64,000 bases of DNA from Pythium myriotylum (lineage: Eukaryota; Oomycota; Peronosporomycetes; Pythiales; Pythiaceae): the NCBI GenBank assembly GCA_023091665.1, contig JALJCQ010000009.1, positions 3,224,001-3,288,000 of the forward strand, in the 5' to 3' direction. Each line of letters starts with the position of its first letter. Position 1 is the first letter of the stretch. Shown here one piece after another: positions 29,290 through 40,004 of the stretch. The translations under genes and the position numbers were made by a program. The notes under the pieces are model-generated. The model worked only from the letters and a program-made list of their open reading frames with translations. It searched no databases and was not told the origin of the DNA.

Positions 29290-30903
29290 ATGCTGACGAC
29301 GTGGGAGGCGCTCGCGACGGCGGCCGTGGGCGGCGCCGCGCTGCTCTGGCTGCTGCTCGCGCCCGACGCGCGCCACCGCGCGCTGCGTCCTCTGCCGTGT
29401 CCGCCGTCGACGCTGCCTCTGCTGGGCAACACGCTCGACCTCATGACCGTGCAGCTCCACCGCCTCCACGACTGGATCCTCGAGCAGAGTCTTCTCCACG
29501 GCGGCAAGACGTGGCGCTTGCAGGCGCTCGGCGCGCCGCCGCTCGTGGTCGTGAGCTCGGTCGCGTGCTTTGAGGACGTGCTCAAGACCCAGTTTGAGGT
29601 CTTTGACAAGGGCCCTCGCATGATCACGATCTTCCGCGACGTCATGGGAGATAGTATTATTGCGGTGGATGGCGAGAAGTGGAAGCAGCAGCGCCGTGCG
29701 CTCGTGCACTTGTTCACGATGCGCCAGTTCCGAGACTCGATCTGCGGAGCCATTGCGACGAACTTGGTGCGATTCGGAGATTTGCTCGAACGCACGGCCA
29801 CAGATCAGGCTCAGGGCAAAGGAGATCCGCTTTTTCCACTTAGTGACGCATTCCAGCGGTTCACGTTCGATGTGTTCACGAAGATCTCCTTCGGTCTTGA
29901 TGAGCGGTCGCTAGACAGAGTCGGAGGTGTGGCGGCGAAGAATGCCCACGAAGAGGTCACAGAAGGGTTCATTAACTCGGTTTCGGAGCTGCTCACGTTG
30001 CTGGAGCTACGGTTCCACCAGCCTGACTGGCTCTGGAAGCTCAAGCGCTCGCTAAATGTTGGCGCTGAGCGTAAACTACGTGAGGCTGTCCAGACCATCG
30101 ACCGAACGATCTACTCAGTGATCCAGCGGACGCTCGAGAACAGCGACGCCGAGGGGGCTTCGAAACGGCAGGACGTGCTTGCACTCATCACAAACCACCT
30201 CGAAGATTTTAAGCACGCCTCAGTGGACGTGGACGACCCGAAGAAGCTCTCCAAGTTCCTCCGTGACGTCGGCTTGACGATGCTCACAGCCGGTAAGGAT
30301 TCGTCGGGCAGTACACTCGCGTGGTGCATGGTGATGCTCGCGCGCGAGCCTCGAGTGGTCGACGAACTCCGCCAGGAACTTCGCTCCAAGTTTCCGAAGC
30401 TCTTCACGGATAAGAACTACGTACCGTCAATGGAAGACGTCGAGTCGCACCTCGTGTATGTCGAGGCCGTGATTCGCGAGACGCTGCGTCTCTGTCCGAC
30501 CGCGCCGCTCAATGCCAAAGAAGCAAACCGAGACGTGACGTTGTGTGACGGTACATTCATGAAAAAAGGTACACGCGTGTACATCCCTTCGTACGCACTC
30601 GGTCGCATGCCCAGTGTGTGGGGGCCGGACGCAAACGAGTTCAAGCCCGAGCGATGGATCGACAGCGACAACAAGCTGCGCACCGTCTCATCCTACCAGT
30701 TCGTCTCGTTCCACGCCGGGCCGCGGATTTGCGTCGGGATGCGCTTCGCGCTCGTCGAGCTCAAGACCACATTAGCGTATCTGCTCAGCAAGTTCGACTT
30801 TGAGCTCGAACGAGACCCGCAGTCGTACACGTACGAGATGTCGATCGCGTACGCACTCAAGGGCCCACTGCGTGTTCGCATCAAGTCTCTCGCTACCAAG
30901 TGA
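29290..30903 (+). CDS. Cytochrome P450 (CYP4/CYP86-clan-like), divergent member
   Basis: The product is a 537-aa single-exon protein. It has an N-terminal membrane anchor (LATAAVGGAALLWLLLAP) and a proline-rich hinge (RPLPCPPSTLPLLGNTL). The I-helix reads LTAGKDSSGSTLAW, where the usual AGxDTT is replaced by AGKDSS. ExxR is in VIRETLRL, the PERW block is FKPERWID, and the heme loop is FHAGPRICVGMRFALVEL with the thiolate Cys. The layout matches fatty-acid or alkane omega-hydroxylase-like P450s of the endoplasmic reticulum. It is clearly less like the other four P450s here than they are like each other. Stop codons of this gene and of the next P450 are 174 bp apart, tail to tail. Confidence 0.93.
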   Translation: MLTTWEALATAAVGGAALLWLLLAPDARHRALRPLPCPPSTLPLLGNTLDLMTVQLHRLHDWILEQSLLHGGKTWRLQALGAPPLVVVSSVACFEDVLKTQFEVFDKGPRMITIFRDVMGDSIIAVDGEKWKQQRRALVHLFTMRQFRDSICGAIATNLVRFGDLLERTATDQAQGKGDPLFPLSDAFQRFTFDVFTKISFGLDERSLDRVGGVAAKNAHEEVTEGFINSVSELLTLLELRFHQPDWLWKLKRSLNVGAERKLREAVQTIDRTIYSVIQRTLENSDAEGASKRQDVLALITNHLEDFKHASVDVDDPKKLSKFLRDVGLTMLTAGKDSSGSTLAWCMVMLAREPRVVDELRQELRSKFPKLFTDKNYVPSMEDVESHLVYVEAVIRETLRLCPTAPLNAKEANRDVTLCDGTFMKKGTRVYIPSYALGRMPSVWGPDANEFKPERWIDSDNKLRTVSSYQFVSFHAGPRICVGMRFALVELKTTLAYLLSKFDFELERDPQSYTYEMSIAYALKGPLRVRIKSLATK

Positions 30904-31077
30904 TCGCCAAGCATGGTGTCATCAACGTGTGTGTGTGGTATTGAATGATACATGTGCTTGCAATTAAATTTTTTTTCCTGCTAAATTACTTTTTCTGTGA
31001 CATCGACAGCGATCCCAACCAGATACGACGACCACGACAAGAAACCAGACCCTTTCCTCCTGCGTCTGTCTCCTCAC

Positions 31078-32640
31078 TCAGATTCGCGTGCGTGGCACAA
31101 GCGTAGGGCGGATGTAGATCGGGCCCTGGATGCTCAGCGCGAGAGAGCAGTCGTGGTCGAAGGAGAACGGGTCCTCGACCGTGTGGATCTCGACCTTGCT
31201 CAGCAAGGACGCCAATGCGATCTTCATCTCCATGAGTGCAAAGTGCTTGCCCGGACAGATGCGGCGCCCGGCACTGAACGTGATGAACTTGAACGGAGAC
31301 ATGGGCAGCAGCTTGCCCGTGTGGCGGTCGATCCATCGCTCGGGCTTGTACTGGTCGGCATCTGGGCCCCAGACTTCGGGCAATCGCGACATGCCGTAGG
31401 CCGAGAGCATGACCTGCGTGCCCTTGGGGATGAACGTGCCGTCGCTGAGCGTCACATCCTCGGTGGCTTCACGCGTGTTGAGCGGCACGACTGTGTTCAA
31501 CCGCAAGTTCTCCTTGATGCAGGCCTCCAAGTACGTGAGGTCCATGGTCATGTCTCGGTTCGGGGCCTTGACGTCGCCTCGCATGAGCTCGGGCACTTTG
31601 GCCCAGAGCTCTTCGCGGATGCGGGTCTGCACGTGCGGGTGCTGGGCCATCATGAGCATGAACCAGGCCATGGCGTAGGCCGTGGTGCTGCGGCCGGCCG
31701 AGATGAAGTTCATGGCCATGTCGCGCACTTCCTTGACGTCGATCTCGTCCGTGACTTCGTCCGTGGCGTAGTCGAGGCAGAGCGAGATCACGTCCTTGCG
31801 AACGGTGTGCGGGTCCCGCTCACGGCGCTCAATCGAGTTGCGGATGATGCGGTAGATGAACGCGTCGAGCCACGCGACGTCCTCGGCGTTTTGGCGTTCG
31901 CTGCCGACGTTGAGCAACTGCTTGGCCTTCCAGTAGAGCCACGGCTGCTGCTGGCGGTAGAGCGCGTTGTGGTTGGCGCGGCCAAAGCGATCAAAGAACT
32001 CGCGGTTCTTGCGCGTCATGAACTCGAGGTCGACGCCAAAGCCAATGTTGGTGAAGACGTCGGTCGTGAAGAGCTCGAGCAGGCGCTTGATGTCGATGAT
32101 CCACCCTTGGCTCGCGACCTCGGTGACCATGTCGCTCAGCTTCTCGGCCTGCTTGACCGTGATGACGTCCATGACCTCGCGGATCATCTGCGTCGTGAAG
32201 AAATGGCTCGCGGTCTTGCGTTGGTGGATCCACTTGGGGCCGTCCGTGACGAAGATGCCCTTGCCAAAGAGGTTCTCAAGCGCCTGCGTGAAGTGAAAGC
32301 CCTTGTAGAACTTGTCCGTGTGGTGCTTGAGCACGTCCTCCATGGCCTCGACGCTCGAGAGCACGACGATGGGCTTGCGCGTGAGGATGTCGAGAGCAAA
32401 CGGCTTGCCTTCGAGGCGTCGCGCCTCCTGTGCGAACCACAAGTGCATCCGCCCGCGGTACTTGGCCATGAAGAGATGCGTCGCGCCGATGATCGGCAGC
32501 GAACCGACCGGACGTGGGAGCGAGGCCACGGCACGGTGCACGCGCCCAGGCACGAAGAGCAGCCAGCACACGAGCAGTGCGATCGCGTACCACACGGCCC
32601 GAGCCGAGGGCAGCAACGAAGAGTTGAGAACCGAGTCCAT
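31078..32640 (-). CDS. Cytochrome P450 (CYP4/CYP86-clan-like)
   Basis: The product is a 520-aa single-exon protein from ATG 32640 (MDSVLNSSLLPSARAVWYAI); the open frame extends a little upstream without an ATG. It has an N-terminal anchor (WYAIALLVCWLLFVPG), hinge VASLPRPVGSLPIIGA, and I-helix SAGRSTTAYAMAW with Ser in place of the usual Asp of AGRDTT. ExxR is in CIKENLRL, PERW in YKPERWID, and the heme loop is FSAGRRICPGKHFALMEM. It is the same subfamily as the genes at 34088, 40796 and 52687 by shared blocks such as LTRKPIVVLSSVEAMEDVLK. A role in fatty-acid or cutin-like omega-hydroxylation is inferred from the clan. Confidence 0.92.
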   Translation of the reverse strand: MDSVLNSSLLPSARAVWYAIALLVCWLLFVPGRVHRAVASLPRPVGSLPIIGATHLFMAKYRGRMHLWFAQEARRLEGKPFALDILTRKPIVVLSSVEAMEDVLKHHTDKFYKGFHFTQALENLFGKGIFVTDGPKWIHQRKTASHFFTTQMIREVMDVITVKQAEKLSDMVTEVASQGWIIDIKRLLELFTTDVFTNIGFGVDLEFMTRKNREFFDRFGRANHNALYRQQQPWLYWKAKQLLNVGSERQNAEDVAWLDAFIYRIIRNSIERRERDPHTVRKDVISLCLDYATDEVTDEIDVKEVRDMAMNFISAGRSTTAYAMAWFMLMMAQHPHVQTRIREELWAKVPELMRGDVKAPNRDMTMDLTYLEACIKENLRLNTVVPLNTREATEDVTLSDGTFIPKGTQVMLSAYGMSRLPEVWGPDADQYKPERWIDRHTGKLLPMSPFKFITFSAGRRICPGKHFALMEMKIALASLLSKVEIHTVEDPFSFDHDCSLALSIQGPIYIRPTLVPRTRI

Positions 32641-33752
32641 GGGTCGAGGCGAAAGCCGGCGAATTGGAGAGTGAGCGAGCGCGACCACTTTGGCAGAAGC
32701 GCAGAGCTACCGGAGCCCCTAGGGGAGCTCCCCAGGGCGCATAGCGAGGGGATCCGCCGCGGGAAGCCGAGTTATAACTCCTCGCCGTGGTTGGCTCGCG
32801 CCTCCTCCTCTGGGCGTCGCAGCCAGACGAGCCCCGTGCGCGTCTCTCGGCGCCGCGAGGCGATCGCGATCCACCGCAAGCCGAGCGAGCGAGAAAGCGA
32901 GAGCCTGGCTGCACGAAGGGCTGGGTCACGCGCGGCTTTCTCTCTTCTCCCGTATCTCACAAAACGGTCTCACAAAGAAATCCGCCAGCGTGACGCCGAG
33001 AAGATCTTCACATACAGTAGATAACCATCCATCAGAGCGAGCAAGCGCAAAGAGTCCTCGAGGACCTTCCCACTGCTCCTCTCGACGCGAAAGAGATCCT
33101 CCTCGAGATTGCTTGATCGCTGGGCGATCCATCTCCCCCACTCGCTCTCCACGATCTTGAAGCAGCCAACGTCGCCCTTCAAGCTGGCTGGCTGTACTTT
33201 CTCGCCTTTTGTTCAATGGCTTCAGCAGTTACAAGGAGGAGGAGGAGGAGGCGTGTTCAACTCTCGAGCCCCCAAAAAATCAGTAAGAGTTTGCGTAGCA
33301 ACAAAAACTTAGAATGATTGGGACTTCTGATATGAGCGAGTGCTCGTGGGAGCCTCGGAGCCGCTCGCTGGCCACTCGGTGGGGACTCGAGTACGGTGCG
33401 AGAGGAACCCATGCGAAGCTCGTTTCGATTCGGTGGTTCTCGAGGCATCCCCATGAATCCAGCGTCTACTACTAGTACGATAAATCAAAAACCTGGGATT
33501 CGCTCCAGCTGCGAAGACGAAAGAAGAGGAGGAGGAGGAAGAAGATGCAGACACTTAGACGAGCCAGCCACCGGAGTCTCGCGAAAGATCTTTCCTTGGC
33601 GGATCTGGGACATAGTTTCAGCCGCGATCTTTTTTCTGAATTGGACGCGCGAGTCCAGCATTGTGTGTGTGGAGTTAAAGCTCGTGCTGTACTGTTCAAA
33701 CAGACCTAGCAGCAGCAGGGCGGTCTTCCAACCCAGGTTGATAGATACCGTA
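32641..33752. other. Intergenic between P450 genes, up to the inverted-repeat arm
   Basis: No gene recognised. It contains a (GGA)n run at about 33234-33250. The outer edge of the inverted repeat is at 33753. Confidence 0.5.
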
Positions 33753-36507
33753 GAAAAGTGAGCTGACGCGTGGGCCAAGCGTCTCACAGTCTCCATTCAG
33801 CCTGCTGTGCAATCGCAAGCTGCGCAGTTGATGAAGCGCACAGATTCCCACGCAATTGGCCGAGACGCAAAGTGGGATAACGGCCGACACCGGCCGGATG
33901 GTCTGGACACTACCAGCGGAGGAAATGCGAAACCGACTCCACTGGTCATGGACCGAACGGGGCGTGCCTCCTCCCCTCCTCTCCGCTCCCTTCCCTTCAC
34001 CCACAGTCTCACGTCTCGCTGAACAAGATCGGGGCGTTGCGTGCGCGACTTCTATGTCGTGGTGGTCGTGGTCAGTCGATCGGTCGTTCATGCGCTTGCT
34101 TCAACGTGGAGACGGGTGTCCTCTCGTCGGGTCTTCACCAACTTGGGCCGCACGAGTACCGGTCCTCGAATACCGAGCGAGAGATTCAGCTCGTACTGGA
34201 ACGCGTGCGGGTCCCGCACGGTCTCGATCTCGAACTTGCTCAGCAACGCGGCCAGCGCGATCTTCATCTCCATGATCGAGAAGCGCTTGCCCGGACAGAT
34301 GCGGCGGCCGGCGCTGAACGTGAGGAACTTGAACGGCGACACAGCGAGCAGCTTGCCGGTCGCCGGGTCGATCCAGCGTTCTGGTTTGAACTCGCGCGCG
34401 TCCTCGCCCCAGACCCACGGCAGCCGCGACATGCTGTACGTGGCCAGAAAGACCTGCGTGCCGGCCGCGAGGAACGTGCCGTCGCTCAGCGTCACGTCTT
34501 CCACGGCCTCGCGGGTGTTGGTCGGCACGACCGTGTTGAGCCGCAGGTTCTCCATCACAGCTGCCTCCAAGTAGACGAGGTCGTTCGTCTGGTCCTTGCG
34601 CGGCGCCTGCACGTGGCCCGTCATGAGCTCGGGCACTTTGGACCGGAGCTCGTCGCGGATCTTGCGCTGCACGCGAGGGTTCTGCGCCATCATGATGAGG
34701 AACCAGGACATGGCGAACGCCGTCGTGTCGCGGCCGGCCGACATGGTCACCATGGCCATGTCGCGGATCTCCTTGAGGTCGATCTCGCCCGACGCGCTCG
34801 TGAAGCCGTCGACGCAGAGCGAGATGATGTCTCGTCGCTGCGCCGCCGGGTCCTTGCGCTTGCGAGCGATCGAGTCCTCGATGATCTGGTACACGAAGCG
34901 GTCGAGCCACGCGACGTCCTCGACGTGCTCGCGCTCGGCGCCGACGCGGAGCAGGCGCTTGAGCTTCCAGAGGAACGTGGGCTGCAGCTGTCGGTAGAAC
35001 GTGTTGTCGTTGGCGCGGCCAAAGTGGTCGAAGAAGTCGCGGTTGTCGCTCGTCATGAACTGCAGGTCGACGCCGAAGCCCACGCTCGCGAAGACGTCGG
35101 TCGCGAAGAGCTCGAGCAGGTGCTTGATGTCGAGCTCGCCTCGCTTGTGGGCCACGTCGGCGACGACGGCGCAGAGCCGCTCGGTGTGGTGCACCATGAC
35201 GTCGTCCATGACGTCGCGCATCATCTGCGGCGTGAAGAGCAGGCTCGCAGTCTTGCGCTGGTGGTGCCACTTGGCGCCGTCGCTGACGAAGAGCCCGTCG
35301 CCGAAGAGGTTGCCGAGCGCCTGCACGAGGTTGTCGCCCTTGGCGAACTTGTCGGCGTGGGTCTTGTAGACGTCCTCCATGGCCTCGACGCTCGAGAGCA
35401 CGACGATGGGCTTGCGCGTGAGGATGTCGAGCACGAAGGGCTTGCCGTTGTAGTGGAGCACCTCGTCGAGCAGCCACGAGGGCATGTCCTCGCGGTGCTC
35501 GAGCATGAGCTGGAGCGTGCTGCCGACCACGGGGAGCGCGCCGCGCGGCCTCGGGAGCGACGCGACGGCTCGCCGGGCTCTACTGGGCGCCAGCAGCAGC
35601 CAGCCGAGCGCGAGCGCGATCGTCAGGCCCGCGAGTGCGCTCGGGTCCACGGTCTCCGATACCAGCCAACGCAGCGTCGAGAGATCGAGCGTGCCGTGGA
35701 GCATCGTGGTTCTTTGCGGGGAAGGCAGAGCAGGCGCTTGAAGAAGTCGGCGGACAAAGTGGCGTGTGTGTTTGGGGAGTGGAGGGCTCGAGGGCGACGC
35801 GGGAACGCGGGAACGCGAGGCGCAGGCAAGTGGCGAGTGATCGGTGATCGCGTGTCATGGTGGCAGGTCAGTTCTGCATAACCAGGGCAACGTCAGCCAC
35901 CACGCGAGACGCGAGACGAGGCTGACGCTGCGTTAGGAACGGGCGAATGCGATCGGAGAGGGTGTGGTGGTGGGTGGTGGGCGGGAAGATGCGGGAAGAG
36001 AGCACGGATAGGAACGAGAAGATAAGGGAAGGAGGTGATTCGTATGCTGGGATCAGGAGTGGCAGAGTCTAGGAATACGGCGCGAAGGCGACGTCGTGAG
36101 TGGGAACACGGTGGATGTGGAGATGGCCACGTGGGACTTGGCGTGCGTAGACGTACCTTGGTTTGAGAATTCCCTCTCGTCGAACGCCAAAACAGCGCTT
36201 CTCTCTCACCCACAGCTTCCCGTCGATCCACCACACGGTTTACACAAACAAGATCATCAATGAGTATTGGAGGGAAGAGCAACGCGCCTGCTCAACAGTC
36301 AGGAGCGCTTGCACTGCCCAGCGAAAAAGCCTTGGCCATCGCGAGGACGCGACTCCGAGAAGACAGTTTTCGGCGAAGATGTGTCACTCGCGAGATCATT
36401 TTCACATGAGATATCTCACCGAAGAGACCACTTTCCCACGTACAGGTACTTCAGCCCATACCTCCACGCATCGTCCGCATCTCAATCGTAGCGAACATCA
36501 CTCGAAG
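33753..36507. repeat. Inverted repeat, left arm (P450 palindrome)
   Basis: This is the reverse complement of 40005-42747; paired coordinates sum to 76500 across the arm. Noticed differences are two outside the gene (near 33785 and 33804), one in the P450 (Met codon here, Val codon in the partner) and 12 extra bases here, ccatacctccac, at about 36457-36468. It contains one complete P450 gene with about 0.8 kb upstream and 0.3 kb downstream. Confidence 0.95.
34088..35704 (-). CDS. Cytochrome P450, left copy of the inverted pair
   Basis: The product is a 538-aa single-exon protein with ATG at 35704. It has membrane anchor LAGLTIALALGWLLLAP, hinge VASLPRPRGALPVVGS, I-helix SAGRDTTAFAMSW (canonical AGRDTT), ExxR in VMENLRL, PERW in FKPERWID, and heme loop FSAGRRICPGKRFSIMEM. 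The family role is NADPH-reductase-coupled oxygenation of lipophilic substrates at the endoplasmic reticulum; the clan is CYP4/CYP86-like. The right copy at 40796 differs by a single residue (Met to Val directly after the heme loop). Both copies look functional. Confidence 0.93.
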   Translation of the reverse strand: MLHGTLDLSTLRWLVSETVDPSALAGLTIALALGWLLLAPSRARRAVASLPRPRGALPVVGSTLQLMLEHREDMPSWLLDEVLHYNGKPFVLDILTRKPIVVLSSVEAMEDVYKTHADKFAKGDNLVQALGNLFGDGLFVSDGAKWHHQRKTASLLFTPQMMRDVMDDVMVHHTERLCAVVADVAHKRGELDIKHLLELFATDVFASVGFGVDLQFMTSDNRDFFDHFGRANDNTFYRQLQPTFLWKLKRLLRVGAEREHVEDVAWLDRFVYQIIEDSIARKRKDPAAQRRDIISLCVDGFTSASGEIDLKEIRDMAMVTMSAGRDTTAFAMSWFLIMMAQNPRVQRKIRDELRSKVPELMTGHVQAPRKDQTNDLVYLEAAVMENLRLNTVVPTNTREAVEDVTLSDGTFLAAGTQVFLATYSMSRLPWVWGEDAREFKPERWIDPATGKLLAVSPFKFLTFSAGRRICPGKRFSIMEMKIALAALLSKFEIETVRDPHAFQYELNLSLGIRGPVLVRPKLVKTRREDTRLHVEASA

Positions 36508-36675
36508 GAATTGCCATCCACTGACGTCGCTGATGTGAAGAGCTCTGTTTCTAGTGATCGGGGACCGGTGGCTTCTGTGAAATGCAGATCAGAGTAGTGA
36601 ACAGTGTTGTATTCAAATTGCGATTACTGAACAGCAAGCTGCAGTCAAATGACTGAAGAGATCAGGCAGCAACAG

Positions 36676-37839
36676 CTACTCGACTGAAGATGCGGCAGAT
36701 GAGTCTCCACACGACGAAGACGCCGTCGAGTTTCCGCGGATAGCCAACGACACGCACGACCCGCTTGCTGTCCGTGACTCGTTATGGACGTCGTCCTGCG
36801 CGAATGTGAACGCGTCGAGTTGCTTTGTCGATGAGAAACACGGCATACAGAACTGCATCTTGACGCTTTTGAGCTGTCTGTCGGGGAGGATGAGGCCGAT
36901 GTCGTGGTAGAGACGGCATCGCTTGCACACGTTATTCCTACAGATCGCGCAGCACGACTTGAGGCCGCGGCTTGCACTCCGAGACTTTTTGTTACACACG
37001 GAACAAGTGCCTTGTAGCACGTCGCTCCTGCTGTCTTTCTCGTTGGTGAGCGCTGATCTTCGTTGGATCAACCTGCTCAACTTCTTCAGATTGCCCGTCC
37101 ACGCCATGTCGATAACCGATAGCAGTGCGTCTGCGATTGACTTGAGCACCATGGTCGTCACAATCGATGCTTTGATATCGACGTACATGAGCGAGAAGAG
37201 CTGGACTGTGTTGGATGTGTGCTGGCGGTAAAGTCTCCGCACCGATACGTCGAGACGGTTGTACTGAGGCAATGGAGGCCATTTCGGTGATGCGACTGTG
37301 TGAGTAATCGAGCAGCCGCATCGCTCGCCGTTCGAGAGCTCGCGCATACCAGTCGAGCAGACGAACGTGCCGTCAGTGGGCTTTGCCACAGCTCGTAGCA
37401 AGAATGGTATGTCCTTGGCCAGCCACCGCAACGTCATGGACTGAAAGGGCTCTTCGTGTGTCGGCTCGAGGATCGTCTCAAGCACGGCGCCATCTCGCAA
37501 TGTGTTGTTGGCGTAGTAGTTCCGAAGTCGAATGTCGTCGGTCGAGTGGTTAAGCTCGCCGTACATGACGTCGTGGAGAGTGCCTTCGACCGTGCCGACC
37601 ACAAGCAGCAACTGCATATCACTGCCTTGACGCTTTTCGACGTACACGTGGGCATTTTCGCGTCCTTGGAGCAGGTTCCACCGAGAGAGATCGATGGTTG
37701 AGCCATGTTTCCAAAGATAGTGTTCGAACTCCTCTTGGGCTTCGTCCAGCAGCCCGATTGCCGTGTCGTGGAGCTCTCGCTTCTCTTCCAGAGTAAGGCC
37801 GAGCTGCGGGTAGGGACTGCGGAATTGATCTCGACGCAT
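36676..37839 (-). CDS. START-FYVE family protein 1 (in the palindrome loop)
   Basis: The product has 387 aa from ATG 37839 (MRRDQFRSPYPQLGLTLEEK), aligned with the starts of its three paralogues. The START-like lipid-binding region covers about residues 20-235, with VGTVEGTLHDVMYGELNHST and LEPTHEEPFQSMTLRWLAKD. A FYVE-related zinc finger follows at about 275-340: CSVC, then LKSCCAIC, CKRCRLYHDI and FCMPC, eight cysteines in pairs. The basic RRHHCR core of true PI3P-binding FYVE domains is absent; KRCRL stands in its place. START-FYVE proteins form a large oomycete family, presumably lipid sensing at endosomes; function is unproven. It lies alone in the loop of the inverted repeat, 3' end towards the left arm. 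Confidence 0.82.
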   Translation of the reverse strand: MRRDQFRSPYPQLGLTLEEKRELHDTAIGLLDEAQEEFEHYLWKHGSTIDLSRWNLLQGRENAHVYVEKRQGSDMQLLLVVGTVEGTLHDVMYGELNHSTDDIRLRNYYANNTLRDGAVLETILEPTHEEPFQSMTLRWLAKDIPFLLRAVAKPTDGTFVCSTGMRELSNGERCGCSITHTVASPKWPPLPQYNRLDVSVRRLYRQHTSNTVQLFSLMYVDIKASIVTTMVLKSIADALLSVIDMAWTGNLKKLSRLIQRRSALTNEKDSRSDVLQGTCSVCNKKSRSASRGLKSCCAICRNNVCKRCRLYHDIGLILPDRQLKSVKMQFCMPCFSSTKQLDAFTFAQDDVHNESRTASGSCVSLAIRGNSTASSSCGDSSAASSVE

Positions 37840-37902
37840 TCTTGGTAGCGGAAATGGGAATGAGGCTGTGGATCGAGCGCCGCTTTCGATCCGAGGTCCC
37901 AA

Positions 37903-39400
37903 TGGCCACTACTCGTCAAGAACATTAAACGCTCCAGCCTTCAAACGCCGAGTCGTAACATGCGCCTCGGCGTGTTGAGTGATTCGTCGACGTCACGCCG
38001 TTCCGGCATGGCCACTGGACCTATTCCCGCAGACTGTCGAGTCCTATTCAGTATTCCTCGGTCGAAGCCAGATACATGGCGGAACAGCTGCTGCCGAAAG
38101 CAAGTGTCACGAACGTCGGTAACAATAACTGCTTGTTTGTTTGATGTGCTGGGAATTGCTTTGAAGGCGTCCTATGTCCGCATCCCTGCTGGAGTGCAAA
38201 ACTCGTTCGTATCGGGATATAGAGTACACCATTTTGTGCTCCCGATTCCATACTCAAAAAGAGTATAAGATAATATCATATGATCGTTTTGAAAGGGATG
38301 GTATTGAAGGGGGTTGATTTCAAACCGGGAAGACTGAACTATCCCTCCAACCCAAGAATCCTGGAGGATTCCAAACTTGAGAATCCGGGTCGTGCCATCA
38401 CGAACATAAGGGAGATTTGCGTATCTGGATGGAGCCCTGTCGCTCTGAGACAGGTGTCCTCGCGCCTGGTGGGGGGCTACTACGTTTCACTTCAACAGTT
38501 GAGCTGCTGGCACTTCTGAAAAGTGTGTCTCTTCGTTCTCTACGTTTAACTTCAATAGTCCAATGCTGGCGCTTCTGAAACACGCGATTACTGTACTGGA
38601 TGTGTCTTCGTTCTCTTCTCAACGTAGTTTGGTTCACTTGGCTCCCCTCACGAGCGAACACCGAAGCTGAAACAAAAGAAATCGGCGAGGATGCGAGCAT
38701 GCAGAAAGCGTTGCATTTTCGAAAAGAACGCGTCTAGGCGGACGGGTAGCGAGGACTCTCACTTGGCAGCTGTGTGGCGCATCTGCGTTGAACTTGGTTC
38801 TGTTGAGATCGGCGAAGCCTCCAACTGGCTGTTCCGTTCTGAATCCTCTCTCTCTCCCGAGGTTCCCAGATACTGTATGTATTCATCCTAGAGGTTCCCA
38901 GTTGGATCCAGAGCAGCAGGGCCACTTCAGTGCCGCGTTCTCTGTCCAACGGGCAAGAGTCAGCTGATATCGGTGGGACCCGTATTCAGAATGTATTTCA
39001 AACAGGTGCAGAGTCCCGATGCTTGTGCAGCTGAACTCGACTGCAAACCATCGCGAGCTTGCTTAGGACGCGGCGTTAGTGGCAGGGGCGGCGAGAATGC
39101 ATCTGTTCCGAAGGCTGGAAAAGCAGTTCTTGTGATGTCGTCGCAGCTCTCTTTAACGTTAGGGTCTTTGAGTAACGACGGCGACCCGACGAACTTCGGT
39201 GGAAGAAAGCTCAGCCAATTCAAAAGCCATCATTGATGCCTTAGTTGACGGCCATTACGTATCCTCCAAGGTGCTCGCCTGTTTGTCATGGCTAGACTCC
39301 CAGTAGTGGCTAGAACGAGGGCGGACCAGGTTCGTTTAACGGGGGCCGGCTCTTATCGACGACAAAGACTGCAGAAGCGACGCGACACAAGGAGCCTCGT
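37903..39400. other. Palindrome-loop intergenic sequence
   Basis: No gene recognised. It contains a two-copy 60-bp tandem repeat at 38481-38615 and a duplicated gaggttcccag near 38860-38900. Confidence 0.5.
38481..38615. repeat. Two-copy tandem repeat
   Basis: tacgttt(c/a)acttcaa(c/t)agt...ctggc(a/g)cttctgaaa and ending cttcgttctc occurs at 38481-38540 and again at 38541-38615; the second copy has about 15 extra bases. Confidence 0.7.
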
Positions 39401-39402
39401 CC

Positions 39403-39639
39403 TTGAGGATCACCAAGTCTCGAAGTGCACACATCGGTCTCCAGTTGTGCTGTCCGATCTGCACGAACAAAGCATGCAAGCGATGTCGTCTCCACCTCAA
39501 CATTTATCCTAAACGCCCCAACAGACAGCTCAAGACAGACAGCTCAAGATACAGCTGTGGTGTGCCGAATCTCGCGTCAACGAAGCGACTTGACGCGTTC
39601 ACATTTGCGCAGGAGTTTTCATGGAAGTCATCCATTTGA
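39403..39639 (+). pseudogene. Relic of a START-FYVE zinc finger
   Basis: The frame reads RSAHIGLQLCCPIC...CKRCRLHLNI..., ...RQLKTD..., ...STKRLDAFTFAQEF. These match the order and spacing of the C-terminal zinc finger of the four START-FYVE genes (GLxSCCAIC, C(K/R)(K/R)CRL, RQL(R/K)SVKM, STKRLDAFTFAQDEV). The first CxxC pair, the START domain and the FC(T/M)PC pair are missing or altered. It is in inverted orientation to the intact gene at 36676-37839, and its 3' end faces the right arm. Confidence 0.75.
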
Positions 39640-40004
39640 AGTCTATTGAGTTCAGCTTTGGGAATGCTGAGTAGCTGGACGGCGAGCTTTCATCAAAGCT
39701 CCACGTGCGGAGAGGGTAGAGATCAACGCGGACGCGCTACCACGTGTAGACACACAGTTGATTTCCGCCTTGGAGAAGAGGCTGCGAAGAAATCGAATGG
39801 GTGGTGGATGCTATCGACGGAGTTGCCGCAAATTCGTGCAGGATGGCGACGGAACAGCTGCTCGCAGTCATGTCACCGCATTAGATACAACCATGTTGAC
39901 TGCTCGACGTTTAACAGCAGCTTCGCATTACATGCTGCATCGGGATCATATGGAACAGAGTTCTACGCGTCGGCAGTGCGCTCGGATAAAAAGTCTCTGC
40001 GTCG

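Noticed and set aside
30997..33024. Open frame of 675 codons antisense to the second P450
   Set aside because: Same codon-bias shadow; no independent support.
34037..35881. Open frame of 614 codons antisense to the left P450 (and its mirror at 40619-42463)
   Set aside because: GC-rich codon bias of the P450 leaves the opposite strand open; the translation is Arg/His/Glu-rich without family features.
35893..36282. Open frame upstream of the P450 inside both palindrome arms
   Set aside because: The translation is low-complexity (Pro/His/Ser) and lies in promoter sequence; its presence in both arms follows from the repeat, not from coding selection.
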